From Rhyacophila brunnea (lineage: Eukaryota; Arthropoda; Insecta; Trichoptera; Rhyacophilidae): DNA of 64,000 nucleotides. Location of the stretch: positions 1,922,001 through 1,986,000 of the forward strand of contig JAGYXB010001749.1 of the NCBI GenBank assembly GCA_022495005.1, in the 5' to 3' direction. Both the position numbers and the translations under genes were made by a program. Below, piece by piece: positions 22,438 through 34,670 of this stretch. The notes under the pieces were generated by a model. The model did not search any database. It was not told the DNA's origin and saw only the letters and a list, made by a program, of their open reading frames with translations. Positions within the stretch are counted from its first letter, which is position 1, and the number at the start of each line of letters is the position of its first letter.

Positions 22438-23737
22438 CGAGGGTGGGTCAATAATTCCTTAGAAAAAAGCATTAAAACAGTTTTTATTTTTGTATTTTTT
22501 TTTTATTTCTCAACATAATCTCCTTGGAGCTCAATACACTTGGTTAGACGTTTCTCAATTTTTTTAAACCGTCAGAAAAATAAGTTTTCGGAAGGTCCTC
22601 AAAATAAGCATTTGTCCGATCGATGACTTCTTCATTTGCAAAAAAACCTTGTCCACTTAGCCATTTTTTTAAGTTTGGGAAAAGGAAAAAGTCACTGGGG
22701 GCTAAATCTGGCGAATACGGTGGGTGGTCGACCAATTCGAACTTCAATTCTTCAATTTTAGCCATTGATCGTAAACATGTGTGAACACGGGCATTGTTCT
22801 GATGAAAGAGGATTTTTTTCCTGTTTAAATGAGGCCATTTTTCTTCAATTTCGTTTTTTAGCTGGTCCAATAAAGATGCATAATAATCCCCTGTTATTGT
22901 TTTTCCTTTTTCCAAATAGTCAACGAAAATAATTTCACGTGCATCCCAAAATACAGTAGCCATAACCTTACCAGCTGATTTTACGGTTTTCGCCTTCTTT
23001 GGACATGGTTTGCCTTCGCAATCCACTGCTTTGACTGTTCTTTCGTCTCGGGAGTATAGTGGTGTATCCATGTTTCATCTACAGTCACAAAGCGACGAAA
23101 AAATTCATCCGGATTGCGTTGCATGAGCGACAACAGGGCTTTAGAGGCCACCACCCTATTGCGTTTATTGTCGACTGTGAGCAAACGCGGCACCCATCTT
23201 GCAGAAATTTTTTCATGCCCAATTTGTCATGTAAAATAGAAATGACGCTACCTTTGAGATCCCTGTAACCTCAATTATCTCACTCAACTTTAATCTTCGG
23301 TCAATTAACACCATATCGTGGATTTTATTGATCATTTCTGGTGTAGTCACCTCTACAGGACGTCCTGAGCGTGGTTCATCCTTTGTTGATGTACGACCAC
23401 GTTTAAATTCATTTGACCAGTTATAAATAGTTGCAAGTGAAGGAGCAGATATGCCGTGAACTAAATCCAACTCATTTTTTATTTCCTTTGCTGTTAACCC
23501 TTTTATATTAAAATGTTTAATAACAGCTCTAAACTCAATTTTCTCCATTTTCCATTTTTCCATTTTCCACAAGCAAATTTTTTTTTTAAATGTACGAAAA
23601 ACACACAACAACCCGACCAATCTGATTGAAACTTCGCAGCATACTGAATCGGTAGTGCCGCTGCATGAAAACAAACCGCTTACAGTACTAGTCGCGCCAC
23701 TTGTCGGCTTTTCTAAGGACTTATTGACCCACCCTCG
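22438..23737 (-). mobile_element. Full-length mariner element, 1300 bp
   Basis: Inverted repeats 'cgagggtgggtcaataa' and its complement at the far end, extending to about 28 bp with two mismatches, flanked by TA at 22436-22437 and 23738-23739. The length is normal for mariner. The single transposase gene on the minus strand is broken (see next entry). Inserted within the GC-rich TIR element. Confidence 0.92.
22544..23563 (-). pseudogene. Mariner transposase, dead
   Basis: About 340 codons from ATG 23563 to the stop at 22544, the size of a mariner transposase. Seen: N-terminal helix-turn-helix region (FRAVIKHFNIKGLTAKEI, GRPVEVTTPE), VDETWIHHYTPETKEQSKQW with the first catalytic Asp, and YSPDLAPSDFFLFPNLKKWL with the third. 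The second catalytic Asp is replaced: the motif reads FHQNNARVH where the family has HQDNARVH (as in the fragment at 37932-38144). At least three frame breaks occur (near 23250, 23200 and 23060). Both kinds of damage make it inactive. Confidence 0.9.
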
Positions 23738-24405
23738 TATTTAAGCAAAAAATGCTGATTTATATGCGAGTGTATGTTTCTTCTCAGTAGCCATTGTTTG
23801 GTCCACTTGGATCTGGAGGATTTATTTCTCTTTTTTTAACCAATAAACAATAGAAAAACGCTTGTGACAAAAACACATCGTCACTTTTGACGACATTGCT
23901 GCGATTCCGAAAAACAATGTTTTCACGACGACGACTTCTGTCGTAACGTAATGCGGTTTGCGCTGTTTTACTTGTGCCGTGTGGCCATGCGAGAGTGTTC
24001 CGTTTTTTTTTGCACAGGCAAAACCGCGCAGACAAGTCGCTGCCGTGTGACCGGCGCATACGATCGTATACCGTGATGTCACGAATGTTATGCGTCCTTC
24101 AAATATGTGCCTGGATAAGAAGAGACATCCACCAATCTAATTGTTGCACATTGCCATTCTTAAAAATGTGTTTAGTGACTTAGTGAGTTAATCAACATAA
24201 ATTATTTTGATCACAAAATATGTAAAAAAAAACATTACAGTTTTGAAAACGTAATTAAAATAAAACTACCTACCTCTTTTAAAAGTTATTCTTTAAAACT
24301 AAATACAGGAAACATATTAAGTATAACATTTATTATATTCTGTTAGTGCTACGTACTAGACACATCTAGTGAGGGGTTTGCGAAACAAATTAAATATAAT
24401 CAGCA

Positions 24406-24583
24406 TAAGCGCAGGCAAGACGCTCATGTTTTACCACTAGCTTACCTGCGCAAACCGGTTTGGATCGGGAAGCCCGTGTGTATGGAGGGGAAAACTGTAG
24501 CTCGTGCAAACCGAAAAGCGCTGTAAAAGTAGTTTCCACAAACTATACCGCGCAGGTAAGTCGCTGCCGTCTAGCCGGCGCTT
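24406..24583. mobile_element. Short GC-rich TIR element
   Basis: Left end 'aagcgcaggcaagacgctca', right end 'gccgtctagccggcgctt', imperfect inverted repeats related to those of 21858-24057 (shared 'cgcgca', 'aagtcgctgccgt'). 178 bp, non-coding. Confidence 0.5.
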
Positions 24584-24599
24584 AAAACTCATTCAACGC

Positions 24600-25480
24600 G
24601 GATGACACGGCTGCGGCCGATCGATCCAATTAGCATGATATTTAAATGCGGGAATTAAACATTAATTAAAAGGTACGCAGCGATTGTGTTAACTGATAAT
24701 TTTCCTCTACATGTGTTTTAATTATTAATCAATACGTATCTAAAAATACGAAAAAGAAAAACAAATATATCTCGAGCATGCCATTATGTTACAATGCACC
24801 ATTTTCACTTCTAAGATGACCATGTGGGTCTCCATCAATGACATTAATATGGACGAAGCATCTAGAAAATAAAATGACACTCACTTTGTGTCGGGTCTGC
24901 CGGATGGCGAAATTAATATTTTAATATCGGTATCCTACGCTCAAATGAACATTCTGCTTGCAAGCGGTCTGGCGACACCGCTGGGTCTGCCCATACAAAA
25001 TTTCTGACTGTCAGGTTTCGACTCCACCGTTATTATTATGTTACAAAATGCCAATGTGCCTAGTTAAAAATTGTAAAAAAATCTACTAAACACTCCAAGA
25101 AAGATGGGATATCACTTTGCATGTGTTAGTATTATTTATTAGTTATAAAATGCCATTTTAAGATATTGATGGATGTTTATTCAATGCAATTGAATGACAG
25201 GAACCATTGGACAGTCAGTCGCCTGTGATTCGCTGGGCTCGCTTGCGTCTAATCTCCGAGAAGTCGTAAGTAACCGAGAATCTGTTTCTAACGCAATGAG
25301 TCATGACACTAATACGCCATTACAATAAAGGTTATATTACTATAAATTCTCGAAGCTTGTATCGCATAATGGAAACGGATACGTCAATGGTCACGTGACA
25401 TCTACCTATACATCTGTGAATGACTTTCATGGACAATTTCTCGTGCGCGCCGGGTATGAAGTGAGTCGTCCATTTAATAT
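24600..25480. other. Intergenic DNA, nothing identified
   Basis: No gene or known repeat seen. The stretch around 25200-25300 is less AT-rich than its surroundings. Confidence 0.4.
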
Positions 25481-25489
25481 GTCATTGGT

Positions 25490-25700
25490 CTCCATAGATT
25501 GGTGGTTGTATTAACAGATTTTTGTTTTTACGTGAAATGGACGTTAGCCACTTGCTCAACCTATTAGGTCTTTACTGTGAGTCGAAATATACATTATTTA
25601 AAAAACAACATGTGAATTTGCCAGACCATGGATTCGAACCCGGGACCTACGATGTTGTAAAGCGGCTGGTTACCACTCAGCCATCGTGGGCGTATATTAC
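25490..25700 (-). mobile_element. tRNA-derived SINE
   Basis: The minus strand reads 'gatggctgagtggtaaccag' (A box) and 'cccgggttcgaatccatggt' (B box), then the shared body complementary to 'gccacttgctcaacctatta'. Same family as 18645-19010 and 34448-34670. Best preserved tRNA-like head in the window. Confidence 0.8.
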
Positions 25701-26120
25701 ATACCTTCTGGAAATGGGGATTTTTTCTTAAATGATGCAACTGATTTTTGTTATGTTTATTTATGGTTTTAGTGTTTTAATTAGGACAAGTTAGGTCAGA
25801 ACATCAAATTACATACGTTGCTAAGGAAACAATAACACCATTATAAAGGAGTCTATGGATTGGAATCCAATGTTAAGACTTAATTTTAATACAGAGCCGT
25901 TATGGTTTATTAATTAAACCGTATTTGAAAACTGCTCCAACTATGTTTTTGATTAAGTATAATGTCACTTATAATTACTTAATCCTTGTCCTGTTAATGT
26001 GTTAAAAATGTGTTTATCTTTATATCATTTTTATTTATATTTAATTGAGCTTTGGCATTGTCGTGACTCCTTCAATAGATGTCCTTAGTAGCATTAAACT
26101 CCTTCCATAAATTGAATATA

Positions 26121-29100
26121 TTATACAAGTTTTCTTTTCGACAAGGTAACGTTGATTCCCTTGATCGGTGATAGAATAAATGAGTTTTTGTTGTACTCGA
26201 ATTCGCCCGGCTCGATATACTTTTCATCGATTGTTATTTCATACTTGGATATGATGTTGTAAAGACCCATCCGCGCCATTAATGAACCGAATCTGGTACC
26301 TAAAATTAAACAAATAATTAATATTATTATAGTTTGGCAAAGAGGTTAGTTTACGTTACAAATTACAATACAGTGGAACCCCGATCTACCGTTCTCGCAT
26401 AAATCGTTTTCCCGCACGGATCGTTCATTTTTAAAGTCCCGCCAAACACCCATAAGAACAATGTTAAATAATCCCGCATTAACCGTTCCCCGATTGATCG
26501 TTTTCCTTGGTCTATCGTCTAAATATTATGATCCCATCACAAATATTATCCCGATTGACCGTTTTTGTTGAATATTTTTCATTACGCTTTCGTAGAATTG
26601 TTTATGATACTTTTTATGATGCATTGTTTGTAAATATTATGGTCCTGTCACAAATATTATCCCGATTGACTTTTTTGATTGATTGACCCGATTGATTTTT
26701 AAATATTTTTCATGTCACTTTCATAGTTCATGATAGCTACTTTTTATTATGCTTTGTTTGCACATATCGGTCGGCGCTCAATCTCGCCTGACCGTTCAGT
26801 CGCGTTGCTTTGTTCGCAGTCTTGCCTCCAATGACATCTTGCCTCGCATCTTGTATCACGAATTTTTATAAGTCGGAACTAAAATGCCCCCCATGAAAAA
26901 AACTATAACTTTAGCTGAGAAACTTAAAATAATTCAAGACGTCAAAAAAGTTATTTTGTATGTATCCCGCATTTATCGTTTTTTTAGGGTCCCTTGAAAA
27001 TCCTTGAATTGGGGGGTTTCACTGTACAATCAGATTCGACTTCGGCCCACCGCCCATTACGACGGCTAGACGCAACCACAAATCGCAGGAAATATCAATA
27101 TCTAAACTCAATACGAATTTGATTATCTCTAGAGAAAATGTCTTCTATATCATACCCATGCACATTCTCGGTCCTTCGCCAAACGGAATGTGAGCAAATC
27201 GGTGTCTTTCCGCTTTGTTCTCAGCAGAGAATCTATCAGGATTGAATTTCATGGGATCTGGATAAATTTCTGGATCTCTGTGAATTCCCATGATCGGTAT
27301 CATCACCGAAGTTCCCTTTTTTATTACGATATCAGTTTCAGGTATTGTGTAATCCTTGGTGCAGACCCTCAACACGAGGGGAAGAGGTGGATACATTCGG
27401 AGAGATTCTGGAAATTAGAAAGTAACTATTTTATTTTCCCATATTATGTGCAACTACAATTTACTTATCCTTACAATATAAAACAGGAGTACAATGCGTA
27501 TGCCCATGCGGTGAAGGGCATACTAAAGATTGAGAATCCCCACTGTTTGCTTATATATCTGAGGCTACAGGTGACCTTGTAGTCTAGAGCGTAAGGCGCT
27601 AGCTGTTCATCCGGGAGCTCTGAGTTCGATTCCCCGCGAGGTTACAATATATTTATGTGATTTTCTCTGTCTGGTGTTTGTTTCACTTATATTACTACTG
27701 TTTCACTACACTTCTGCCATTGGGCCTCGTGGTCTGTTGTAGTGTCAAAAAGAATATGTACAGATTTTTTTTTAAATTTGAAGGTATCTTATTTAGGTAT
27801 GGTCCCAATATTGAAGCTCGATTTGATATAAATATAAAGGATTTCAAGTTATACACATTTATATTTTTATAAAAATCGATGTTTCTTAAAATGAATATAA
27901 AAAATATTAAAATCAAGAATTAGTCTAAAATCTCTATCACAAAAAATAGAAAACTTAATAAACTAAATTTAATAATAAATAAGAATATAAAATAATAATG
28001 TAATAACAACGTGGGACCCTGCACCAAATTCACATTTTATAACATTTTTCTTAAATTGTAGGTTTATCTTTGACTTAAAATAAAAAATATTTTTCCTTTT
28101 AATGTTTTCAGATACGTATTTATTAATTAATACAGTTAAAATTGTAAATTGTCAAAAAAATTTCTCAAATTGCAAGCTTCGTATTTTCCCGCTAGGTGCC
28201 TCTTTGAAAAAGGCTGAGTGCAGGCTTCACTTAAGAATTTCAAAATACAGCATGTATGCAACAGATTTTAAATTATAAATTTAAATAGTGTACAAAATTA
28301 CCTTCTACAACTTGGTTTAAATATTTCATTTCTGTGAGGGCATCGAATGATATCTTTCCCCCATGTCTTTCGACGACCTCGTCGATTTCATCTCGAAGCT
28401 TTTTTTGTACGTCAGGGTTGCGCGCCAACTCGAACATGGCGAAGCTGGATGCCGTCGACGAGGTTTCAACGCCGTCGACAAAAAATACGAAGAATTGTGC
28501 AGCCAAGTCTCCGATAGTCATTGTGGCGTCGTCGTCTTCATCTGTGGATTTATCAAGAATTTAGATTTTTTTAATAAACGGTGCATTCGTCTACGAAAGA
28601 AAATATTATATAAAATGTCAGGTGAAATTAATATTATACATAATATTTAAAAAAATAGTTTTTTTCATTAAATTAGAAATAAAAAAGTAAAAGACAATAA
28701 ATATAGATAAAATTAGCATATAATGTTATGAACAATAAGTTGAGTAGGTAAATAACAACAAAAATATATTTTAACTTGAGGTGCCTAAATTATTTATTGA
28801 ACATGTCAATAGAATAATTATTCGAAAGAGAACGAATCTGTATTTTTGAAGAATAGAGAAGTTGGCTTTTAAAAAATCAAAGGGAAAAGGTCACAATTTT
28901 TTGTCTATCTTGTGTAATAAGTGGACATTTTGAGTCATAAATAAGTAATTTTATAATTATAAAATTATTGCTAAACCAAGGTTTATAATAATTGTTTTAT
29001 GTAATGCGTGTCCAACATCAAGTAGGTTGTGATGTATGCACTATAATCATAGAACAGATTATAATAATATTTATAAATAGAATTCCGATAGGCAAAATTC

Positions 29101-30905
29101 CAATACACTACATTTTGACGCAGGGTTTTGAATGTGTGAGTGTCCTACGAAAATGACACACGCATTATAGACGTGCATTAGTGTGTGTTGTAATCTTCAA
29201 TACACATATATTAAATGAGCGTCAATGCATAAACCGAAAGCAGTTGCCAGTATTCGACGTATGACGTATTCTTGACACGTGTTTAAGTTTATCCCGAATT
29301 CTTCCATGCTCGAGATCGGTTGCCTGCTTCTCCACACCTGTTAGGTATTTCAGTTCCCATTATTTTTGAGTTCCCTGACTATAAGTGTTGCTAGCTTTCA
29401 AAATCAGCCAGGTCCATGTTTAGGTATATTTGACTTTTTTTGTGAATTGCTGAAGAACTACTGCTTTCTAACATTTCTGCATTATCGAAATGTGGAACTT
29501 ATTAATTTTAAATATTCTAGAATCGAAATAATATAAACTTTCACCCTCGTGACTGTGTACCTACTTGAGAAAACAAAAAAGCTGTTTTTCTCCTATTCAT
29601 ACATTATGGACTTGGCTGATTTTGAAATCTATAGTATAGAAATGACAACGTTCTACCACACTCTTCCATTGTTATTCTTCAATTTAAACTATTTGCTGAA
29701 GTCACTGAGTTGATACAAATTAAACAACAACGCTTGTCTTTTCTTTAATCATCACAAAGAAATACTCATTTTGTCAATCGTCGTGAAATGATAAGCTTTC
29801 GTCATATTTTGGCTACTCATCATCAAGGATACACAGGTCAATAGTACCATAAATTTAATAACATGTTTATCATTTAAACACCGTATAAGTCACAAAAATA
29901 TGTAGCTAGCTAAATATTGATTGAAATTTTAAACAATCGACAATCGAGCTCCGATGAACTTCGAAACACCATCTGTTGCCAACTTAATACTTAAGTAATT
30001 AGTAGTTACTTACCCAAAATTTTTCCATGTTCTTTTTCTTGTGCTCTCCTTTCTTCTTGGAGTTTCATCAACACTTGAAGATAGTCATTTCTGGAGATAT
30101 TCTGATCGATTCTGTAATCCATAGCTTGTTTGGCTTGACCAGAAAAAAAATCGTTAACATCATTCTGGTACATGCTGACTCTAAGATTGGCCACGATGGA
30201 CGGAGCCATTAGAGACATTGTTTGAATGAGAGACCTCAAGAATGGCAGTCTCTGCGATTTCTTGCTCATGTTTCTGAACATAGAAACCTCAGATTTGATA
30301 CTGTTGCACTCTATCCCGAAAACGCAAGTGCCTATAATATCGGTGCTGAATCTGGAAAGAGTTTCTTTGACGTCGACGACTTGTCCAGCGGATACCTTTG
30401 ACTCCACATAATCCTGCACTACTTTTCCATACATTACAACAGTATCAAACATAGTCTTCATTTTAGCAGATGTAAATGACGGTAAAAGCCGTACTCTGAT
30501 ATTTCTCCATCGGTTTCCATTAATGTTGAATAAATGACCTTCTAGTGGCTCAGATTCTTCGTGATGAACTAAACCGTGATCAGTAAAGTGCATGAAGTCT
30601 TTAACGAGAATATTTTTAATCAAATCTAAATCATTAACTACCAAAGCGACTTTATGCATCATGTAGATTCCGATGAAAGGTCTTTTTCTATGTGCATAGT
30701 AAATTTCTTCAAATTGCTGTCCGATTTGTAAAGTTCCGTAGACAATACCTTCGATATGGCCCGTGGGGAAAGATGGCTCAGGTGAATAAACACCCATTTT
30801 TTCCCAGTAGGTATACCGGCGGCGGAACCACATATATAACAATCCAAATAAACATATTAAAAGGACTATTAAATCACCACAGAACGACTGAAAGATGAAC
30901 GCCAT
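26121..30905 (-). CDS. Cytochrome P450, CYP3 clan (CYP6-like), four exons
   Basis: Second complete P450, convergent with the gene at 11073-20186. Exons (minus order): 30905-30014, 28541-28302, 27407-27156, 26299-26121; all introns phase 1; product 520 aa. Seen: N-terminal hydrophobic anchor (MAFIFQSFCGDLIVLLICLF), C-helix WRNIR, I-helix DGVETSS, ExxR (E|SLRMYPP, split by intron 2), FNPDRF, heme loop FGEGPRMCMG with Cys ligand followed by TRFG, ending KRKLV. Donors gtaagt, gtaatt, gtatga; acceptors cacag, tccag, tttag. The three intron positions match the other P450 exactly, so they share an ancestor with this structure, but protein divergence is large: this is an old paralogue, not part of the recent duplication. 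Expected ER monooxygenase; substrate unknown; CYP family name not assigned. Confidence 0.93.
26371..27024 (+). mobile_element. pogo-like MITE, 654 bp, in P450 intron 3
   Basis: Ends 'cagtggaacccc' and 'ggggtttcactg', flanked by TA at 26369-26370 and 27025-27026, as for pogo/Tigger-type Tc1-mariner elements. Near 26884 the first codons of a pogo transposase survive (MPPMKKTITLAEKLKIIQDV, the start of the psq/CENP-B-like helix-turn-helix); the frame then runs into the right end. An internal deletion derivative. Internal repeats of 'aaatattatcccgattgac' type occur twice. Confidence 0.85.
27569..27645 (+). repeat. tRNA-like sequence (SINE head or tRNA pseudogene)
   Basis: 'gaccttgtagtctagagcgt' resembles an A-box half and 'gagttcgattccccgcgagg' a B-box half. 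The ends gaccttg and cgaggtt can pair with two G-T wobbles. The anticodon arm is not convincing and no T-run terminator follows. It lies in P450 intron 2 on the opposite strand. Confidence 0.5.
27836..28197 (+). repeat. Dispersed 360-bp repeat, copy 2
   Basis: Counterpart of 21114-21455 in the same orientation, located in intron 2 of the minus-strand P450. About 20 bp longer because of small AT-rich insertions. Confidence 0.75.
28560..30000. other. P450 intron 1, no element identified
   Basis: AT-rich intron of the minus-strand P450. No open frame or named repeat was recognised in about 1.4 kb. Confidence 0.5.
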
Positions 30906-31569
30906 TATCTGTACACTGTTTTCACAACAAAATAATTTAAACTGTTACTAATACATAAAATCGAACCACCAAGAATACGTAATGTAATTATGTCAATGCT
31001 TAGACGGAATATTACTTGTTCATAAATGTGACAGTTAATTTTAATAAAATATTCATATCGCTTCTAGCTTCTATGCTAGTAGAGTAAACGAGAAGACAAT
31101 ATTATTATTAACCCCTTCGTTGCTTGCAATGCATAACTGAGGCAACAAATTAAATTGTTGTTTTCACAAAGTCAATTTAGTTTTATGCTTCATTCTATTA
31201 TCTCTATTCTATTCATTTTATTATCTCTAAGTATGTAAATGTTATTTATTTATAGCAACAAGCCTTTGAGGAAAGATTTAAATAATAATAAATTAATATT
31301 CATATTAATATATGAATGGGGATACTCTGATGATCCTTAAAGATGCAAAGGCGGCGCGAACTTCTGATGGTCTGTCCGCCCGTTCTAACCAGCTACAACA
31401 TTGAGGATATGTATGACCAAGGCATGGTCAGGAAGAGTATAGGCGTAACTCTCGCAATGACACGACAGAAGAATTCATATTCATAATATGAACTATATGC
31501 TGAATACCATAAGCTGAACCAAACTGGCATGCAGTGCATTTGGGCGCTTGAATAGTATCTTTAAAAGTG

Positions 31570-31880
31570 ACCTCTCATTGTGTCGTTAGCGTAAAGTGTT
31601 CAACCAATGTGTGCAACCAGTGCTCACGTATACGTGTGAAAGATTGACTCTTAATATAAGAGAAATACAATAATGAAAAGTAGCGAAACGTGGCATATAA
31701 AGGTGCATGTTGGGCATAACGTGGAAAGACCACAAAAGATACAAATGGCAATGAGGTGGACAAATGCTGTCATAGAGTGATACCCAAGAGCATGGCCCCA
31801 CAAAAGGAGAGCTGACAAGGCTCCAGCGGAGCCTGAGGGCCTAGGGTTAGAGGGGCTTGGTTTAGGCGACTTCATAACGT
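31570..31880 (+). mobile_element. Decayed RTE LINE fragment
   Basis: In mixed frames the plus strand gives KVFNQCVQPVLTYTCERLTL and, further on, MRWTNAVIE and YPRAWPHKRRADK, matching the RTE region FNQC..PVLTY and W...VI.W.PR found in the copies at 39733-40760 and 7758-8137. Many frame breaks. Confidence 0.6.
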
Positions 31881-33934
31881 CATATTGACGTTTATCTTTT
31901 CGATTTATATTATTTTACATGCACTATTCTTGCAAATTTGTTCCATGAAGAGTAAAAAATATCGCCTTACATTAAAAAAATATGTGGCTGTGAGTTTTGT
32001 CACTTTAAAAAAAATACCTATATATTAATGTTTATTTGGTAGCCGCAGGTTATCTGGCTACTACAAAAGGGGTTCTCGACACGAGGAAGTTTAGGAACCA
32101 GTGATTTATATGATGCAAAATGCCAACAACTGAATTTATTTTATAAGAACATTTAAATTTATTTAAATAAATCGCTAAAAATATTCGGATTGCTTTTAAT
32201 TTTACCTCGCCAAACCCTGCGGTGCGTGATAGGTACACCGTTTGGGAAACACTGCATTACACTGTCCTTAACCGTAGCGTTAGATAGAGGGTCCGTTAAA
32301 GATACCGGACTGGAAGCATACTTTAGGATGTGTGGCCATGCTCAAGAGTCATTAAATGACCACTGGGATGTCCTAAATGGATAGACGAACTCATATAGTT
32401 CAGTGGATGTACGTGGTAGCGAAGAACTAGTGACTGAGAAGAGAGTGGAGGGAGATAGAAGAGGTACCATGTTAGACCTGTGCATAGATGGCTTTTGTAG
32501 CACTTATTAAGGATGAAGAAGGGATGGCCACGGCAACGAAATCCTAGAGGCTGTGCAACAAGGGTACGGAGTGTTGATTTATTAGATTTTGGGTAGTATT
32601 ATAGTTGTGCATCTAACGTGTTAAGAAAAATGAGTTTGGTAAGTATGCAGTGGAGACATTATTACAATAATTAACATTCTTATCTTTGTTTGACTTACAG
32701 AATCACATGATATGAGATATTATTATCTTAGACACATAATGCAAAATATAATGGGTATTTGGGAAACTCCAGTTATAATATTATATTTTACATACTCAAA
32801 TAGCTATGCTAAGACAATAATATTTTATAATCATAAATTCAGCCTGTCTGGAAATTTGAAGGTATGCAGTTCACCGTATCACACTGTGAAATTAATTTTG
32901 TATCGGAAATATATGGTAGTATGTTAAAGACCGTCCAACCTCTTTGGTTGTAAAACACGATTCTTGTCGGTTTTAAACCAGCAGCATTTGGTTATAGTGA
33001 TGATGAAAACAATAAACTATACCTACCTAAGGCAATCGAATAAAAGAAATTGCATATGATCTAAAAAATTTGGGCTATTTGACATTTGAAATTATTTAGC
33101 AAACGCATGAAGCATGGTTATGTTGGTAAACTTTACAAATATTAACATCGCTCAGTTGCCTATCTGATTTTCTTACTTCCACAATGGCTGACATTTTTAA
33201 TGTTCATTGTGACTACTTACTCGAGTGCAGTTATAAATGGTTTCTCATAAATTTTAGATGATTTTTCAAACAAATAATAATACCGAAGTTGGCTGCTTAT
33301 CTATTCATCGTGATAGATTGTCTTTTCATATGCCTTGAGAATTGGTAAACAAATGTCATCGCCGTAGTGTGAAGTTCTCAATAAATGATCCTGCAACCTA
33401 ACCTTAACCTAACTTAATTAGTGGATTAGAGGTCCAATTTTAACTTCAATTCATTCATATAGACCAGCGATGCAAACTTATGGCACGCGTGCCACTGAGA
33501 TGATTTTACATGGCACACGAATGTTTCATTTTTAACACATTTACTGCTGACCAGATAATTACTAATTAATTACCACATTTAAATATGTTAATTATATCTA
33601 ATGGCAAACTAATGGAAACGCTTCAGTCGCGTTGTCAGCACTTAATGGGTTTAAGACAGTGGTTCTTAACCTGGGTTCGATCGAACCCCAGGGGTTTGGT
33701 GAGTGAGTCTCAGGGGTTCGGCGGAGGTCAAGACACACACCCAACTCATATGATCCGTGATGACACGCCCCGCTTGGCCATCATTGGCTGCAGGTGATCA
33801 CGCAACATCGCTTGGCTTATCTGTGCTGCAGGGAACAACAGATACAGGGCGGTGGAGTCAAAAGCATCGAAGCGGAAGAAAACCTGAAGGCTTTTCGAAA
33901 AAAAGCTACCGATATGGAAACGACGAACAGAGAA

Positions 33935-34432
33935 CGATAACTTTGCAAACTTTCCCCTGATAGACGACTGTGTAAGTAAGATCGAAGATGTATCTGGAAT
34001 CGGAGACATTTCTGTATCCGCGGAACTAAAGCAAGCAATTGCCATGCACTTAGATGAGTTTGCAAAGTCTCTCGACGGATACTTCCGTACAAAAGAGTCA
34101 TATCCAGCATGAGTGAGACAGCCGTTCACGTTTAGTGTTGAGACAACAGATGTCAATGATGAATACCTCGATGAAATCATTGAAATTCAGCAGAGCCAGA
34201 TTCAACAGCAACTCTTTTGTCTTCGTGTCAACAAATGGTAACGTACCCTGTTATTGCTAAGAAAGCTCTGGAGATTTTCATACCATTTGTTACAACATAT
34301 CTTTGCGAGCAATCCTTCTCGTGGATGCTGGACATAAAAATGAAGAAAAGGAACAGACTTTGTTGCGAAAATGACATGAAGCCGCGCATTTCTGAACTGG
34401 TCTCTGAAAGGCAACAGCAGAAGTCACACTGA
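33935..34432 (+). pseudogene. hAT transposase C-terminal remnant (SCAND3/ZBED-like)
   Basis: Readable pieces: FPLIDDCVSKIEDVSGIGDI, ELKQAIAMHLDEFAKSLDGY and FETTDVN-like sequence in the first part, interrupted by a TGA after ESYPA (about 34110). Then YPVIAKKALEIFIPFVTTYL, CEQSFSWMLDIKMKKRNRLC and KPRISELVSERQQQKSH to the stop at 34430. The last part is the hAT dimerisation region. A small deletion near 34230 changes frame between the two pieces, and another is visible before KPRISEL. Relatively few defects, so the element was probably mobile in the not very distant past. Confidence 0.85.
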
Positions 34433-34447
34433 TTTGCAGTAAATATT

Positions 34448-34670
34448 CATTCACCCACGATGACCGCGTGGATTAAGCGCCGGTCTATAGTGTCGAGGGT
34501 CCCAGGTTCGAATCCTGGGTCTGGCAAGTTCACATATTGTTTTTCAATTTGTGCATGAGTCAGAGTATGGTCCTAATAGGTTGAGCAAGTGGCTGACATC
34601 CATTTCTCATAAAAATAAAATTTGTTAATACAAACCTCCACTCTGTGGAGGCCCATATGATCCTATTAGG
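34448..34670 (+). mobile_element. tRNA-derived SINE inside hAT
   Basis: Reads 'gatgaccgcgtggattaagc' (A box) and 'caggttcgaatcctgggtct' (B box), then the body complementary to that in 18645-19010. Inserted just after the transposase stop of the hAT element. Confidence 0.75.

Larger units (their letters stand above)
21858..24057. mobile_element. GC-rich TIR element split by a mariner
   Basis: The left end 'aggccggccacacgctcatg' and the right end 'gacaagtcgctgccgtgtga' + 'ccggcgc' are imperfect inverted repeats with a GCCGG(C/T)CACACG core. The ends are much richer in CpG than the surroundings. A complete mariner (22438-23737) sits inside. A related short element lies at 24406-24583. Superfamily not determined; no own transposase seen. 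Confidence 0.55.

Noticed and set aside
27569..27645. A functional tRNA gene in P450 intron 2
   Set aside because: The outer stem can pair with wobbles, but the anticodon arm is poor and no T-run terminator follows; kept only as tRNA-like.
32230..32575. Possible decayed LINE end (FRMCGHAQESLNDHW...)
   Set aside because: Only a weak resemblance to the 'FGH..R' tail of LINE proteins; too degenerate to call.
33466..33530. Possible hAT end 'ccagcgatgcaaacttatgg'
   Set aside because: No matching opposite end or target duplication was located.
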